In this document: positions 7,318 through 16,517 of the stretch, in pieces
How positions within the stretch are numbered: position 1 is the first letter of the stretch
How the letters are laid out: each line of letters starts with the position of its first letter
Origin: Bacillota bacterium
GTDB taxonomy: Bacteria > Bacillota > Clostridia > Christensenellales > Aristaeellaceae
Assembly: GCA_023435435.1 (NCBI GenBank)
Contig: JAEYRW010000168.1
Location: 1-64,000 of the forward strand
DNA: 64,000 nt
Direction: 5' to 3'
The notes under the pieces: model-generated
The model's database searches: none
Seen by the model: only the letters and a program-made list of their open reading frames with translations
Told to the model about the DNA's origin: nothing
Program-made: the position numbers and the translations under genes

Positions 7318-8850
7318 TCAGCTAACTGCGTTCTTTCGCTTTTCCACCCGCACACCAGGTGAAATCGCCTCGACCGGACAGACAACCTGACACAGGTGGC
7401 AACCCACGCAACGCGCGCCGTCGAGAATGGGCGTACCTTTTTCGTCCAGGCGGATCGCCTGATGCCCGGCATCCTGACAAGAGACGAAGCAGCGTCCGCA
7501 ACCAACGCACTTTTTGCGATCGAATCGGGGGTACTGGATTGTCGCGCGGTCGAGATCGTCTGCGGGTATGATCTGGGGAAGCGCCTTTCCCACCAGCTCC
7601 GAGACGGATACCATCCCGCGCTCCGCCAGATAAAGTTCCATGCCCCGGATCATGTCCTCGATGATTCGGTAGCCGTACTGCATCACAGCGGTCGTCACTT
7701 GAATGTTCTCGCAACCCATGGCAACAAACTCTGCCGCGTCTCGCCATGTCTCGATGCCGCCCATACCGCTGACCGGGGCATCCTTGAGCCTGGGGTCCTG
7801 TTTCATGGACTGAATAAACCGAAGCGCGATGGGCTTTACCGCCTTGCCAGAATACCCGCCCACGCTCGAAAAATTTGCGACGTCGGGTCCGGAAGCAAAT
7901 GTCTCAAGATTTACGTTCATCACGGACTTGATTGTGTTGATCGCCGCGATACCCGACGCACCCGCGCCAATGGCGGCGATGGCGGGAATCTCCATATTCC
8001 CGAGATTCGGCGTCATCTTCGCGAGGATGGGAAGCCGCGTGCCTCGGCGCGTGGCCTTCGTAAACGCCGCGACGAGCGCCGGGTTCTGCCCCACATCCGC
8101 GCCAAGTCCGCCCTCTGCCATGTGCGGGCAGGAGAAGTTGCACTCAATGATATCCGCACCTGCTTCTGTAACGAGGCGCGCGAGCTGAGTCCACTCATCC
8201 TCGCTCCTGCCCATGATGGAGGCGACGATGATCTTCGTCGGGTAATTTTCCTTGAGCCGCCGGATACAAACGAGGTTCTCCTCGATGGGCTTGTCGGAAA
8301 TTTGTTCAATGTTCTTAAAGCCGATGAACGGCGTCGTCTCCTTGCGGAGCGCGTCGAACCGGGGCGAAACTTCGTCCGGCACAAACAGGCCGATGGTCTT
8401 GAATGCAGCGCCCGCCCAACCCATGTCGAATGCGCGCGCGATCATGTCGTATGCGCTCGCGACGATGGACGAGGAAAGGAAGAACGGATTTTCACACTTT
8501 ACCCCGCAAAACTCGATGGACAGATTGGGCTTTTGAACTTCCTTCGGACGGCTCTGCGCCGTGCGGATTAATATGTCGTCGACCTGAACCGCACGGGACG
8601 CGCGCTTTTTGAGACATGCGGCGACACAAGGCTTACCGGAACAACTTTTACAGGGCAGCGGATCCGGCAGCAGTTCAGCTGCGCCCGCCTCGTTTTCAAA
8701 CCGCACGGAGCGGATCACCCGCGCCGCATCGACACCGTAAGGGCAGGCGGCGGAGCATGGAGCTTTTTCACACAAGTAACAGCCTCCGGCTTCCTCCCTG
8801 ACAGGCAGTTGCCCGTAAATGCTTCGCACGTCGATCCCCCGCTTTCTCAA
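7318..8850 (-). CDS. preA: Dihydropyrimidine dehydrogenase PreA-type subunit with extra N-terminal Fe-S domain
   Basis: A 510-residue protein reducing uracil/thymine to the dihydropyrimidine. The central part is a PreA-type flavin TIM barrel (ECNFSCPHM, DVGQNP, AAINTIKS, GGYSGKAVKP). The C-terminus has two 4Fe-4S motifs (CVGCGRCFVSC and CVGCHLCQVVC). Unlike standard PreA (about 411 aa), about 90 residues are added at the front. They carry two CX2CX4CX3C sets (C24, C27, C32, C36 and C67, C70, C75, C79), resembling the N-terminal Fe-S domain of PreT or eukaryotic DPD. No PreT (FAD/NAD(P)H) gene is present in the operon. The TTG start overlaps the hydA stop as TTGA, implying translational coupling. 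Confidence 0.9.
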   Translation of the reverse strand: MRKRGIDVRSIYGQLPVREEAGGCYLCEKAPCSAACPYGVDAARVIRSVRFENEAGAAELLPDPLPCKSCSGKPCVAACLKKRASRAVQVDDILIRTAQSRPKEVQKPNLSIEFCGVKCENPFFLSSSIVASAYDMIARAFDMGWAGAAFKTIGLFVPDEVSPRFDALRKETTPFIGFKNIEQISDKPIEENLVCIRRLKENYPTKIIVASIMGRSEDEWTQLARLVTEAGADIIECNFSCPHMAEGGLGADVGQNPALVAAFTKATRRGTRLPILAKMTPNLGNMEIPAIAAIGAGASGIAAINTIKSVMNVNLETFASGPDVANFSSVGGYSGKAVKPIALRFIQSMKQDPRLKDAPVSGMGGIETWRDAAEFVAMGCENIQVTTAVMQYGYRIIEDMIRGMELYLAERGMVSVSELVGKALPQIIPADDLDRATIQYPRFDRKKCVGCGRCFVSCQDAGHQAIRLDEKGTPILDGARCVGCHLCQVVCPVEAISPGVRVEKRKNAVS

Positions 8851-10217
8851 TATTTCTGCGGCGTGCGCTTCACGAACTTCCCGGAACCGGGCGTGCCCAC
8901 GAACGCGCCGTCGTCATAAACCAAATTACCGCGCACAAACGTCTTTTCGGGGTAGCCCATAAGCTTTTTCCCTTCCCAGATCGTGTGGTCGTAGTCGGAA
9001 TGCATGTTGGAAACGGAAACGGTAAATTCCTTCTTCGGATCGTAGATCACAATGTCGGCGTCCTTTCCGACAGTGAGTGAGCCCTTCCCTTCACAGCCGA
9101 AGATTCTCGCCGGATTGGTGGCACACAGCTCCACCGCGCGCTCGAAGGAAATGACGCCTTCGTTGGCCTTTGAGAGCATGTAGGGATACAGATTCTCAAC
9201 GCCCGCGCAACCGTTTGGGATCTTCGTAAAGTCATCCTTGCCCCAGTCCTTCTCATAGCTCTGGAAAGGGCAATGATCGGTGGCGACGGTATCGATGGAG
9301 CCGTCCGCAACGGCCTTCCAAAGCGCCTTCTGGCTTGCCTCGCCCTTAATCGGCGGGGAGCACACGAAATTCCTGCCATCCTCGCGCTTGTAGACATCCG
9401 AGGTAAACTCCAGATACTGCGGGCATGTTTCGATGAAGATCTTCGCGCCTGCACGCTTGGCTTCCACGGCGGCGTTCAGGCCTTCCTCATCCGCCATATG
9501 TACGATGTAGAGCGGCGCGTCCACAGACTTTGCCCAGTGCACCGCACGCTTGTCGGCCTCTGCCTCCACGAATTCCGGGCGGGAGAGGTAATGATACCAA
9601 GCGGAAGTCTTGCCCTCGCGTTTGAAGTTTACGATGTTCATGTCGATGACGTCCGGATTCTCGGCATGAATGTTGGTAATCGCGCCGACTTCCTTCGCCT
9701 TCAGAAGCACCTTGATGAAGGTTCCGTCGTCGACCATCATGCCTTCCTTTTTGTAAACCATGAAGCACTTGAAGCTTGTGATCCCGTAATCGGCGCACGC
9801 CTCGAACTCGTCCAGGATCGCGCCGCCATTTAAGTCGGTGATGATCGCGTGGAATGCGTAGTCCACGCATACTTCCGGGTCCGCCATCGCGCGCCGCTTT
9901 TCTACGACCTCGAGGATACCCGTGCCCTTCCGCTGCATGGGGTAATCGAACACTGTCGTGACACCACCGCACGCCGCTGCGCGCGTACCGGAGAGATAAC
10001 TGTCGGCGGAAACCGTACCGCCAAACGGCATTGCCAGATGCGTGTGCGCGTCGATCGCGCCGGGCAGCACGTACTTGCCCGCGGCGTCCACCACCTTTTC
10101 GGCGGGTACGTCGAGCACCGCGCCGATGAGCGCGATCTTCCCGTCCTTGACTGCGATGTCACCCTTGAAGGACTCCTTCGCAGTGACGATCATGCCGTTT
10201 TTAATGAGCAAATCCAT
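8847..10217 (-). CDS. hydA: Dihydropyrimidinase (D-hydantoinase)
   Basis: This 456-residue cyclic amidohydrolase opens dihydrouracil/dihydrothymine to the N-carbamoyl-beta-amino acid. Metal site features are all present: DAHTHL in the first strand, the carbamylated lysine in TSFKCFMVYK, NIHAEN, IVHMADEEG and the catalytic aspartate in VATDHCPFQ. Length is typical for the family. Its stop codon overlaps the preA start. The neighbouring preA and carbamoylase genes fix the pathway as reductive pyrimidine degradation rather than hydantoin use alone. Confidence 0.93.
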   Translation of the reverse strand: MDLLIKNGMIVTAKESFKGDIAVKDGKIALIGAVLDVPAEKVVDAAGKYVLPGAIDAHTHLAMPFGGTVSADSYLSGTRAAACGGVTTVFDYPMQRKGTGILEVVEKRRAMADPEVCVDYAFHAIITDLNGGAILDEFEACADYGITSFKCFMVYKKEGMMVDDGTFIKVLLKAKEVGAITNIHAENPDVIDMNIVNFKREGKTSAWYHYLSRPEFVEAEADKRAVHWAKSVDAPLYIVHMADEEGLNAAVEAKRAGAKIFIETCPQYLEFTSDVYKREDGRNFVCSPPIKGEASQKALWKAVADGSIDTVATDHCPFQSYEKDWGKDDFTKIPNGCAGVENLYPYMLSKANEGVISFERAVELCATNPARIFGCEGKGSLTVGKDADIVIYDPKKEFTVSVSNMHSDYDHTIWEGKKLMGYPEKTFVRGNLVYDDGAFVGTPGSGKFVKRTPQKY

Positions 10218-10240
10218 GCCTTCACCCTCCCTTGAGATTC

Positions 10241-10266
10241 GCCCGCCGAACTTTCGTCCGGCGGGC
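10241..10266 (-). other. Intercistronic hairpin after substrate-binding protein gene
   Basis: GCCCGCCG (10241-10248) pairs with CGGCGGGC (10259-10266). There is no T-run, so it probably works as an mRNA-stabilising or processing hairpin between the binding-protein gene and hydA, not as a terminator. Confidence 0.45.
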
Positions 10267-10280
10267 GGAAAGTCGTATGA

Positions 10281-11369
10281 TTATTCTGCGAGCTTGTAAA
10301 CCAGAACCAGACCGGAACGTTGGAACACCTGAGCGACTTCGATGAGGCCCATGCCACCGGCATCCGCCGCGATGAGGTTCGAAACCCACGTCACGCCGAA
10401 GTCCACCTGACCGGTGTAGACAGCAGTCGTTTCGGAGATGTCGCCGCCGCCGGGAACGATGGAGACGTTCAGACCAACTTCAGTGTAGTAGCCCATGTCG
10501 AGTGCCACGTAGTAGCCCATGAACTGCGCCTGCGGGAGCCACTTGAGCTGGATGGTCACATCGGTCTTCTCGGGTGCGAAGGTCGCGCCTTCGGCGGTCG
10601 CAGCCGTCCAGTAGGAAGTGTCGCGGATATCATCGAGCGTCAGCGCAGCGAGCGCATCGGCAGCCACCGCATCGGAGAGATCGATATAGGTCTTTGCGAG
10701 GTCGAGGGTCTGCTGCATCGCGGCTTCGTCCATGTTACCATAGGCAGAAACGGCATTGCCGGCGGTGTCGGTTTCAACGAGCTTTTTGACTTCGTCGGCC
10801 ATATACGCCTGATGCTCGCTGGAGACAGAAGAACCGTACTTATAAACGATCTCGGCAGCCTCTTCCGGATTTGCGCAGGCATACGCCCAGCCCTTCATGG
10901 AGGCGGCGATGAACGCCTTCACAGTCTCAGGATTGGCTTCCGCGAACGCTTTGGTGCAGAAGATGTTATCCTCAAGCATCGCGACGCCCTCGTCGTTCAT
11001 GTCGATGTACTTCACGGCGTCGCCATAGGCATAGCCGCCTTCGTAGGAGTTCATCACGAGGCCCAGCTCATTGTAGGTCATCGCGGAAGCGAGCAAAATG
11101 GAATCATCGTCAAAGCCATCCATATCGAACGCCTGGCTGAGGTAGGTCGTCGGGAGACCGTACTTGGAGAGCAGCGCCTGCACCTCGTACTCGTTACCGA
11201 GGCCCCAGTTGCCAACCTTGCCCTGATTGGCGGCATCGGTAACAACTGCTTCGGCAGTCGCATCGGCGAGATAGCCCGCAGCGAAGGCGGACATGCCTGT
11301 CGTCGCGATCAAAAGGGCGATGGCGAGCGTCAGAGAGAATGCGATCCTTGCGAATTTGCCATGCTTCAT
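10281..11369 (-). CDS. NMT1/THI5-type ABC substrate-binding protein, circularly permuted
   Basis: A 362-residue exported binding protein for the adjacent importer, likely bringing in a pyrimidine or a breakdown intermediate. Residues 1-31 are a signal peptide. The domain order is reversed relative to the family. The block normally in the second half (GNWGLGNEYEVQALL, then MTYNELGLV, DMNDEGVAML and KGWAYACANPEEA) comes first, at about residues 50-250. The normal N-terminal block (VTIQLKWLPQAQFMGYYVAL through VTWVSNLIAA to QRSGLVLV) comes last, residues 271-362, after an acidic linker. The protein ends just after that strand. The ATG at 11369 has an AGGAGG site; a hairpin follows the gene. Confidence 0.85.
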   Translation of the reverse strand: MKHGKFARIAFSLTLAIALLIATTGMSAFAAGYLADATAEAVVTDAANQGKVGNWGLGNEYEVQALLSKYGLPTTYLSQAFDMDGFDDDSILLASAMTYNELGLVMNSYEGGYAYGDAVKYIDMNDEGVAMLEDNIFCTKAFAEANPETVKAFIAASMKGWAYACANPEEAAEIVYKYGSSVSSEHQAYMADEVKKLVETDTAGNAVSAYGNMDEAAMQQTLDLAKTYIDLSDAVAADALAALTLDDIRDTSYWTAATAEGATFAPEKTDVTIQLKWLPQAQFMGYYVALDMGYYTEVGLNVSIVPGGGDISETTAVYTGQVDFGVTWVSNLIAADAGGMGLIEVAQVFQRSGLVLVYKLAE

Positions 11370-11416
11370 AACTTTTCCTCCTCGTTTTCCGTTGGGTATA
11401 TATTCATTCCGAATGA

Positions 11417-12211
11417 CTACTGTCGCCATTTCAGAAGAATACGCTCAAAGATCAGGAGCACCAGGTACATGAGAATTCCGATTACGCAGGCAACCAGTAT
11501 GTATGCCCACGCGGTCGCGTACTGCGCGAGTACGATGTTCTCGCGAATCTGTCGTCCGACACCGATGATGTACTCCGCGAAGTATTCACTGACCAGTGCC
11601 GAGATGACCGAACTCGGAACCGAGACGCGCAGAGCGATGAAGACATACGGCACACTGTTGGGAAGCCGAAGCTTTGTGAAAATCTGAAGCTTCGTCGCCG
11701 CATAGGAGTGCATGAGGTCGAGCGAAAATGGCTTAAGTTCAGTAAGACCCCGGTATGCGTTAACGCTCATGGCCACGGTCGATGTAATCATGACGACCAG
11801 TATCTTTGCGAACATCGAGCGGATGTTGGCGTCGTCTGAAAAGTCCTTGGTCAGGTTGTTGAGGATCGGGGCAATGGCGATGATCGGAATTGCGTTGAAC
11901 GCGGAGGCGAGCGTCAGTCCGCCCTTTCCCCACTTGGTGAAAATCGCCGCGATGAGCCCCAGTCCGTAACCGAGTAATGACCCTAAAATCAGACCGCCCA
12001 GTGCCACGATCACCGTCGCCCTGACGTTTACCATGATCGTCGGGAAGTTGTCGCCGATGATCCGGAAGATGCGTCCCGGAAGCGGCAGCGTGAACGTATC
12101 CGCGCCGAGAATCTTGTGAAGAAGCTGCGTCTGCCACAAAATCGCAATGACGACGCCAAACGCCACCGGGTAGATAATCGATGAGATCGAATCCCAGTTG
12201 AACTTTTTCAC
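11417..12211 (-). CDS. ABC transporter permease (NMT1/SsuC-type)
   Basis: A 264-residue integral membrane protein with about six helices and the ATPase-contact (EAA-like) loop in the stretch HSYAATKLQIFTKLRLPNS. It is of the binding-protein-dependent permease type found with nitrate/sulfonate/pyrimidine-precursor importers. The GTG start overlaps the stop of the preceding permease gene by four bases (GTGA), with GGGAGG 9 nt upstream, so the two are co-translated and probably form a heterodimer. Confidence 0.85.
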   Translation of the reverse strand: MKKFNWDSISSIIYPVAFGVVIAILWQTQLLHKILGADTFTLPLPGRIFRIIGDNFPTIMVNVRATVIVALGGLILGSLLGYGLGLIAAIFTKWGKGGLTLASAFNAIPIIAIAPILNNLTKDFSDDANIRSMFAKILVVMITSTVAMSVNAYRGLTELKPFSLDLMHSYAATKLQIFTKLRLPNSVPYVFIALRVSVPSSVISALVSEYFAEYIIGVGRQIRENIVLAQYATAWAYILVACVIGILMYLVLLIFERILLKWRQ

Positions 12212-13050
12212 TTTGTGCCACCTCCCGTGCCAAGCCGCGGCTTGGGATTGCGCCGGTACGGCGAGGCGAGCTTTTCGAGAAGCGCCATCAACTGGTAGCT
12301 CAAAATGCCAATGATCGCCGAAAGGAACACGATCTGCCAGAACACGTAGATGGTCATGGCGTGCTTCAGGGACTGCGACATCATGCAACCGAGTCCACCG
12401 CCGCCCTGTAGGGTATCGACCAGGATCGAAGCCGTGATCGCCATGGGTGCCGCGATCTTGAGCCCGGTAAAGAGGTACGGCATGCAGTATGGGATGAGGA
12501 GCTTCCGGTAGATCTCATACCGGCTCGCGGCGAGCGAGTACATGAGTTCGCGCTTTTCCTTCTCGACCGCCTTGAACCCAGCAAGGGTGTTCGTCGCAAC
12601 CGGATAGAACGTTAAAATGCCTGCGATCACGATGCGGCTCTTGTCGATGTCCTTTGTCAGCGCCAACACAATTGGCGCCATTCCGAGGATCGGGATCATC
12701 TGGATGATCATGAGGTAGGGAAACAGCGTCTTTTCGATCCATGTAAACCGGCTCATGAGAAGCGCCAGCAGGAACCCGACGCCCGCGCCGAGTATGAAAC
12801 CGATGCCTGCGCGGATGAGCGTAACCCAAGCGTTTGAGAGAACGATCTGAAGCGCAGTCTGTGTGCCATTGACCTTTTTCGTGCTGAATACACTTTCAAC
12901 AATCTGATACAGGTGTGGCAGCACATTTTCCGGCGTACGTTTGATGCCTGAGATGACCGTCGCGCCGATCTCCCATGCGATGATGAGCCCCAACACCCAC
13001 ACAAGCGTGACCAGCTTTGGGGACGAGAGTGCCTTTTTGAGCGTGCGCAA
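12208..13050 (-). CDS. ABC transporter permease (NMT1/SsuC-type)
   Basis: A 280-residue integral membrane protein, partner of the downstream permease. Hydrophobic segments begin near residue 13. The EAA-like loop reads LAASRYEIYRKLLIPYCMPY. The family also includes pyrimidine and hydroxymethylpyrimidine importers. The TTG start at 13050 lies 2 nt after the ATPase stop, consistent with coupling. Two different permeases instead of a homodimer is a notable feature of this importer. Confidence 0.85.
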   Translation of the reverse strand: MRTLKKALSSPKLVTLVWVLGLIIAWEIGATVISGIKRTPENVLPHLYQIVESVFSTKKVNGTQTALQIVLSNAWVTLIRAGIGFILGAGVGFLLALLMSRFTWIEKTLFPYLMIIQMIPILGMAPIVLALTKDIDKSRIVIAGILTFYPVATNTLAGFKAVEKEKRELMYSLAASRYEIYRKLLIPYCMPYLFTGLKIAAPMAITASILVDTLQGGGGLGCMMSQSLKHAMTIYVFWQIVFLSAIIGILSYQLMALLEKLASPYRRNPKPRLGTGGGTK

Positions 13051-13052
13051 CG

Positions 13053-13868
13053 CTACACCCCCTCGAAGCTGCCGCGCACCTTCGCCACCAACGCACTGAA
13101 CGCGGGCGTATCCTTGACCGCAAGCCTGCGCGGGCGCGGAATGTCGATGTCCACCACAGCCGAGACGCGACCCGGATGGGGCGAGAGCACCACCACGCGA
13201 TCGGAGAGGAACACGGCCTCGGAAATGTTGTGCGTGACAAAGATGATTGTCTTGTGCGTCTTGTTCCAGATGGTTAAAAGATCCTCGTTGAGCTTTTCCT
13301 TCGTGAACTCGTCGAGCGCGGAGAACGGCTCATCCATGAGAAGAATTTCCGGCTTGATGGCGAAGGCGCGCGCAATCCCCACCCGCTGCTGCATGCCGCC
13401 GGAAAGCTGCGACGGATACTTACGACCAAAGTCGTAGAGGCCAACGAGTTCCAGCATCTCAGAGACGGTCTTCGTGCGTTGGTGCTTGGGAAGACCCATC
13501 AATTCCATGGGCATGCACACGTTCCGTCGCGCAGTGCGCCAGTCGTAGAGCACCGGGCTCTGGAACACGATACCGAATTTTTTCTGGAGCCGGATTTGGC
13601 GAGGCGTTTGGCCACGGATGGAGATTTCTCCCTCAGTCGGCTGCTGAAGGTCGGCGATGGTCCGCAAAAGCGTCGTCTTTCCACAGCCGGATGGTCCAAC
13701 CAGCGATACGAACTCGCCCTGTTTGATCTCAAGGTTTACGTTCGTAAGCGCATTGATCGTCTCGCCCGTGTTCTTGTCCGGGAAGTGCACCGACAGATTC
13801 TCAATCCGGATTTCCACGTCGTCCATGGGATCGTAGGTGGACACGGGCTTCTTTCTTGCAAGCTGCAT
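13053..13868 (-). CDS. ABC transporter ATPase (SsuB/TauB-like)
   Basis: A 271-residue ATPase energising the neighbouring importer. Walker A is GPSGCGKTTLLRT, the signature is LSGGMQQRVGIARAF, Walker B is ILLMDEPFSALD, and the switch histidine is in FVTHNISEA. It has the short build of nitrate/sulfonate/taurine-type ATPases without a regulatory tail. The ATG at 13868 follows GGAGG. A terminator-like hairpin separates it from the alcohol dehydrogenase gene upstream, so expression of the transporter half may be tuned down. Confidence 0.9.
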   Translation of the reverse strand: MQLARKKPVSTYDPMDDVEIRIENLSVHFPDKNTGETINALTNVNLEIKQGEFVSLVGPSGCGKTTLLRTIADLQQPTEGEISIRGQTPRQIRLQKKFGIVFQSPVLYDWRTARRNVCMPMELMGLPKHQRTKTVSEMLELVGLYDFGRKYPSQLSGGMQQRVGIARAFAIKPEILLMDEPFSALDEFTKEKLNEDLLTIWNKTHKTIIFVTHNISEAVFLSDRVVVLSPHPGRVSAVVDIDIPRPRRLAVKDTPAFSALVAKVRGSFEGV

Positions 13869-13907
13869 GCGGATTCCTCCATTTGGTCTGATGGTCTGAA
13901 TAAAGAA

Positions 13908-13944
13908 AACGGCGCAAGGGGAATGATTTCCGCCTTACGCCGTT
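13908..13944 (-). terminator. Partial terminator or attenuator between dehydrogenase and ABC genes
   Basis: AACGGCGCAAGG (13908-13919) pairs with CCTTACGCCGTT (13933-13944) with one mismatch. On the minus strand the stem is followed by TTTCTTTAT. It lies within the operon, so read-through is expected. Confidence 0.5.
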
Positions 13945-13971
13945 GTAACGCGCCAATTGATGTCGTTTTTG

Positions 13972-15102
13972 TCAGTAGAGACTCTCGTAAATGGCCTCCA
14001 TGTCGGAAACAGTCACGTCCCGAAGGGTGTTTCCCGGACTTCCGCTCTGCATGGCTTCCGTCGCCATCTGCGAAATCTGGACACGGAATTCATCTTTTGC
14101 GATTCCGTATTCCGCGAGTGTCGGAATCCCGAGTGTCCGAGTAATCTCCGAAAGTGCCGCTATCAGGCCGTCCGCACCGCCGGAAATGCCGACTTCGTCC
14201 GCAAGTGCCGCAAACTTTTCAGGTGCTCCCTTCGCCGCAAAGGCGAGGCAAGGTGCGATGAGCATGGCGTTCGACAGGCCATGTGCGACATGGAACTTCG
14301 CGCCAATGGGGCGGCTCATGCCGTGGACAATTGTCACAGAGGCATTTGAGATACACACGCCCGCATCATAGGCAGCAATTGCCATATCCTCACGCGCCGC
14401 CAGATCGCTTCCGTCCTTGAAGGCGATGGGCAGGCTTCTAAAAATCCGCTTGACCGCATCGACCGCGAAGATGGCGGTCATGGGGTTCGCCTTTTGGGAG
14501 GTGTACGCTTCCACCGCGTGGGTAAGCGCGTCCATGCCGGTATATGCCGTGAGCTTCGCAGGCGCGGAACGAGTAAACGCGGGATCGACAATCGCGATCT
14601 TCGGCAGCAGTGCATCTCCGCGCAAAAGGAGTTTCGCACCCTTTTCGGCATCCGTAATGACAGTAAATTTTGTGGCCTCGGAACCGGTCCCGGCAGTCGT
14701 TGGGATGAGCGCCATGGGCGGGAAGTCGCCTTTGATCTCTTTCCCCGCGAGTGCACACACACTGCCCGAGAATTTTGTGCCAACCGCAATGGCCTTCGCA
14801 CTGTCGAGCGGGCTACCGCCGCCGATGCCGACGATGCTGTCGCACTTCGCCGCCTTATACGCCGCGACACCCGCCGCGACCATCCGGTCGTCCGGTTCGC
14901 CGGGGATGTCCGAGAACACCGTACACACGACGCCATTTTTTTCGAGCATCGCGATCAGCCGCGTGAACGCCTCGCCCTTTTTCACGATATTCCCAGTGAC
15001 GATGAGGGTTCGTTTCCCGAGGGAGGCGAGGCTCTTTTCCGCCGCCTCGAGTGCGCCTTCGCCAAGGAACGTGCGCCCAGGCGTGATGAACGTGTAAGCC
15101 AT
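13972..15102 (-). CDS. Iron-containing alcohol dehydrogenase (probable malonate semialdehyde reductase)
   Basis: A 376-residue group III (iron-type) alcohol dehydrogenase. The NAD(P)-binding stretch is GIGGGSPLDSAKAIA. Metal-ligand regions include TGMDALTHAVEAY and the histidines in IVHGMSRPIGAKFHVAHG. Placed after a class III aminotransferase and amidohydrolase, it would reduce malonate semialdehyde (from beta-alanine) to 3-hydroxypropionate, disposing of the carbon skeleton and recycling reduced cofactor. That substrate is inferred from context. Confidence 0.8.
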   Translation of the reverse strand: MAYTFITPGRTFLGEGALEAAEKSLASLGKRTLIVTGNIVKKGEAFTRLIAMLEKNGVVCTVFSDIPGEPDDRMVAAGVAAYKAAKCDSIVGIGGGSPLDSAKAIAVGTKFSGSVCALAGKEIKGDFPPMALIPTTAGTGSEATKFTVITDAEKGAKLLLRGDALLPKIAIVDPAFTRSAPAKLTAYTGMDALTHAVEAYTSQKANPMTAIFAVDAVKRIFRSLPIAFKDGSDLAAREDMAIAAYDAGVCISNASVTIVHGMSRPIGAKFHVAHGLSNAMLIAPCLAFAAKGAPEKFAALADEVGISGGADGLIAALSEITRTLGIPTLAEYGIAKDEFRVQISQMATEAMQSGSPGNTLRDVTVSDMEAIYESLY

Positions 15103-15113
15103 TGTTTCCTCCG

Positions 15114-16436
15114 TTAGATCCTATTGTCGACTTCGGTCAACACCGCGTCGAGCTTGGGAAGCTCCTCGGCCAGCTGCTCGACGGTGATGATGAGCGGCGG
15201 GCAAACGAGGATGCAGTTCTCGTGCGTGTAGGTCATGAATCCCAGCGCAGACAACTTTTTGAGGATTCCGCCCATGATCCCTTCGGGATCCTTGCCGTAA
15301 GGCACGAGCGGCTCGCGCGTTTCCTTGCTCTTAACGAGCTCGACCGCCGAAAACAGGCCGATTGCACGGACTTCGCCAACCGAGGGATGCTTATCCTTCA
15401 TCGCCTCAAGCGTAGCCTTCAAATACGCACCGGACTTCTCCACATTTTCAAGTATGTTTGCATCCGTATAGTACTGGACAGACGCAAGGCCGGCAGCGCA
15501 ACCCAGCGGATGACCGGAATAAGTCAATCCGCAGGAGAGAAGGTGATCGTCGAAATATTCCGCGATGTCCTTCGAAACGATGCATCCACCCAGCGGAACA
15601 TAGCCGCAGGTGACGCCCTTTGCGAAGGTCACGATATCGGGCTTGATTCCGAAGTGCTCGAAGGCGAACATCTTACCAGTCCGGCAGAAACCGGTCATAA
15701 CCTCGTCGCAGATCATGAGGATTCCGTATTTGTCGCACAGTGCGCGCACGCCGGGCATGTAGCCCTCTGGCGGAATGATGATGCCGTTGGAGCCGGTCAC
15801 GGTCTCCATCACGATGGCCGCAATGGACGGGGGATTCTCGTAATTGATCTGCTCTTCTAACTTGGCGAGATAGTATTTTGTCGCTGCCTGCTCGGACTCG
15901 AAGGGGATCGCCTCACGGTAAATGTAAGGATCAAAGAACTTCACAAAGCCCGGCACGCCCGGTTCGAGCGGGAAGCGCCTCGGTTCGCCGGTCAGGTTGC
16001 CCGCACCGAAGGAGGAGCCGTGATAGCTGCGATAGCGGGAAAATACCTTGTTGCGCCCGGTGAACATGCGCGCCATCTTGACCGCGTTCTCGTTGGCGTC
16101 TGCGCCGGCGTTGGTGAAAAACACCTTGCCCATGTTGTCGGGCATAAGGGAGATGAGCTTCTCCGCCAGCTGCGCACGCGGCTCGACGCCGTAGGAAGGA
16201 GAGACGAAGCAGTACTTATCGACCTGCTCCTTGATCGCGTCCCCGATGGCCTTGTTGCCAAATCCCAGGTTCATGTTGACGAGCTGAGAGGACATGTCGG
16301 TGTACCGTTTTCCGTCCGTATCCCAGAAGTAAATCCCCTCGCCCTTCTCCACGGGAATGGGATTGAGGCCCTTCTGCTTCGACCAGGATTGCAGGTTATA
16401 CTTTTTTGAAATGCATTTGATCTCTTCACCGGTCAT
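15114..16436 (-). CDS. Class III aminotransferase (probable beta-alanine aminotransferase)
   Basis: A 440-residue PLP enzyme of the omega-amino acid aminotransferase group. The PLP-binding lysine lies in FAKGVTCGYVPLGG. Other hallmarks are the GADANENAVKMAR cofactor-phosphate region, SYHGSSFGAGNLTG and CDEVMTGFCRTGK. In this operon beta-alanine is the likely donor, giving malonate semialdehyde. The ATG at 16436 has a GGGGGA site upstream. It is the first structural gene behind a near-consensus promoter at 16518-16546. Confidence 0.85.
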   Translation of the reverse strand: MTGEEIKCISKKYNLQSWSKQKGLNPIPVEKGEGIYFWDTDGKRYTDMSSQLVNMNLGFGNKAIGDAIKEQVDKYCFVSPSYGVEPRAQLAEKLISLMPDNMGKVFFTNAGADANENAVKMARMFTGRNKVFSRYRSYHGSSFGAGNLTGEPRRFPLEPGVPGFVKFFDPYIYREAIPFESEQAATKYYLAKLEEQINYENPPSIAAIVMETVTGSNGIIIPPEGYMPGVRALCDKYGILMICDEVMTGFCRTGKMFAFEHFGIKPDIVTFAKGVTCGYVPLGGCIVSKDIAEYFDDHLLSCGLTYSGHPLGCAAGLASVQYYTDANILENVEKSGAYLKATLEAMKDKHPSVGEVRAIGLFSAVELVKSKETREPLVPYGKDPEGIMGGILKKLSALGFMTYTHENCILVCPPLIITVEQLAEELPKLDAVLTEVDNRI

Positions 16437-16517
16437 GCGATCATCCCCCAAAAAATGCGGCGGTAATGGCGTTTTCAGCACCATTGCCGCTCGCTTGATT
16501 GTTCCTGTTTGCATCGT

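Noticed and set aside
10320..11687. A 455-codon frame on the plus strand
   Set aside because: It is antisense to the binding-protein gene and the next permease; no start signal or motif.
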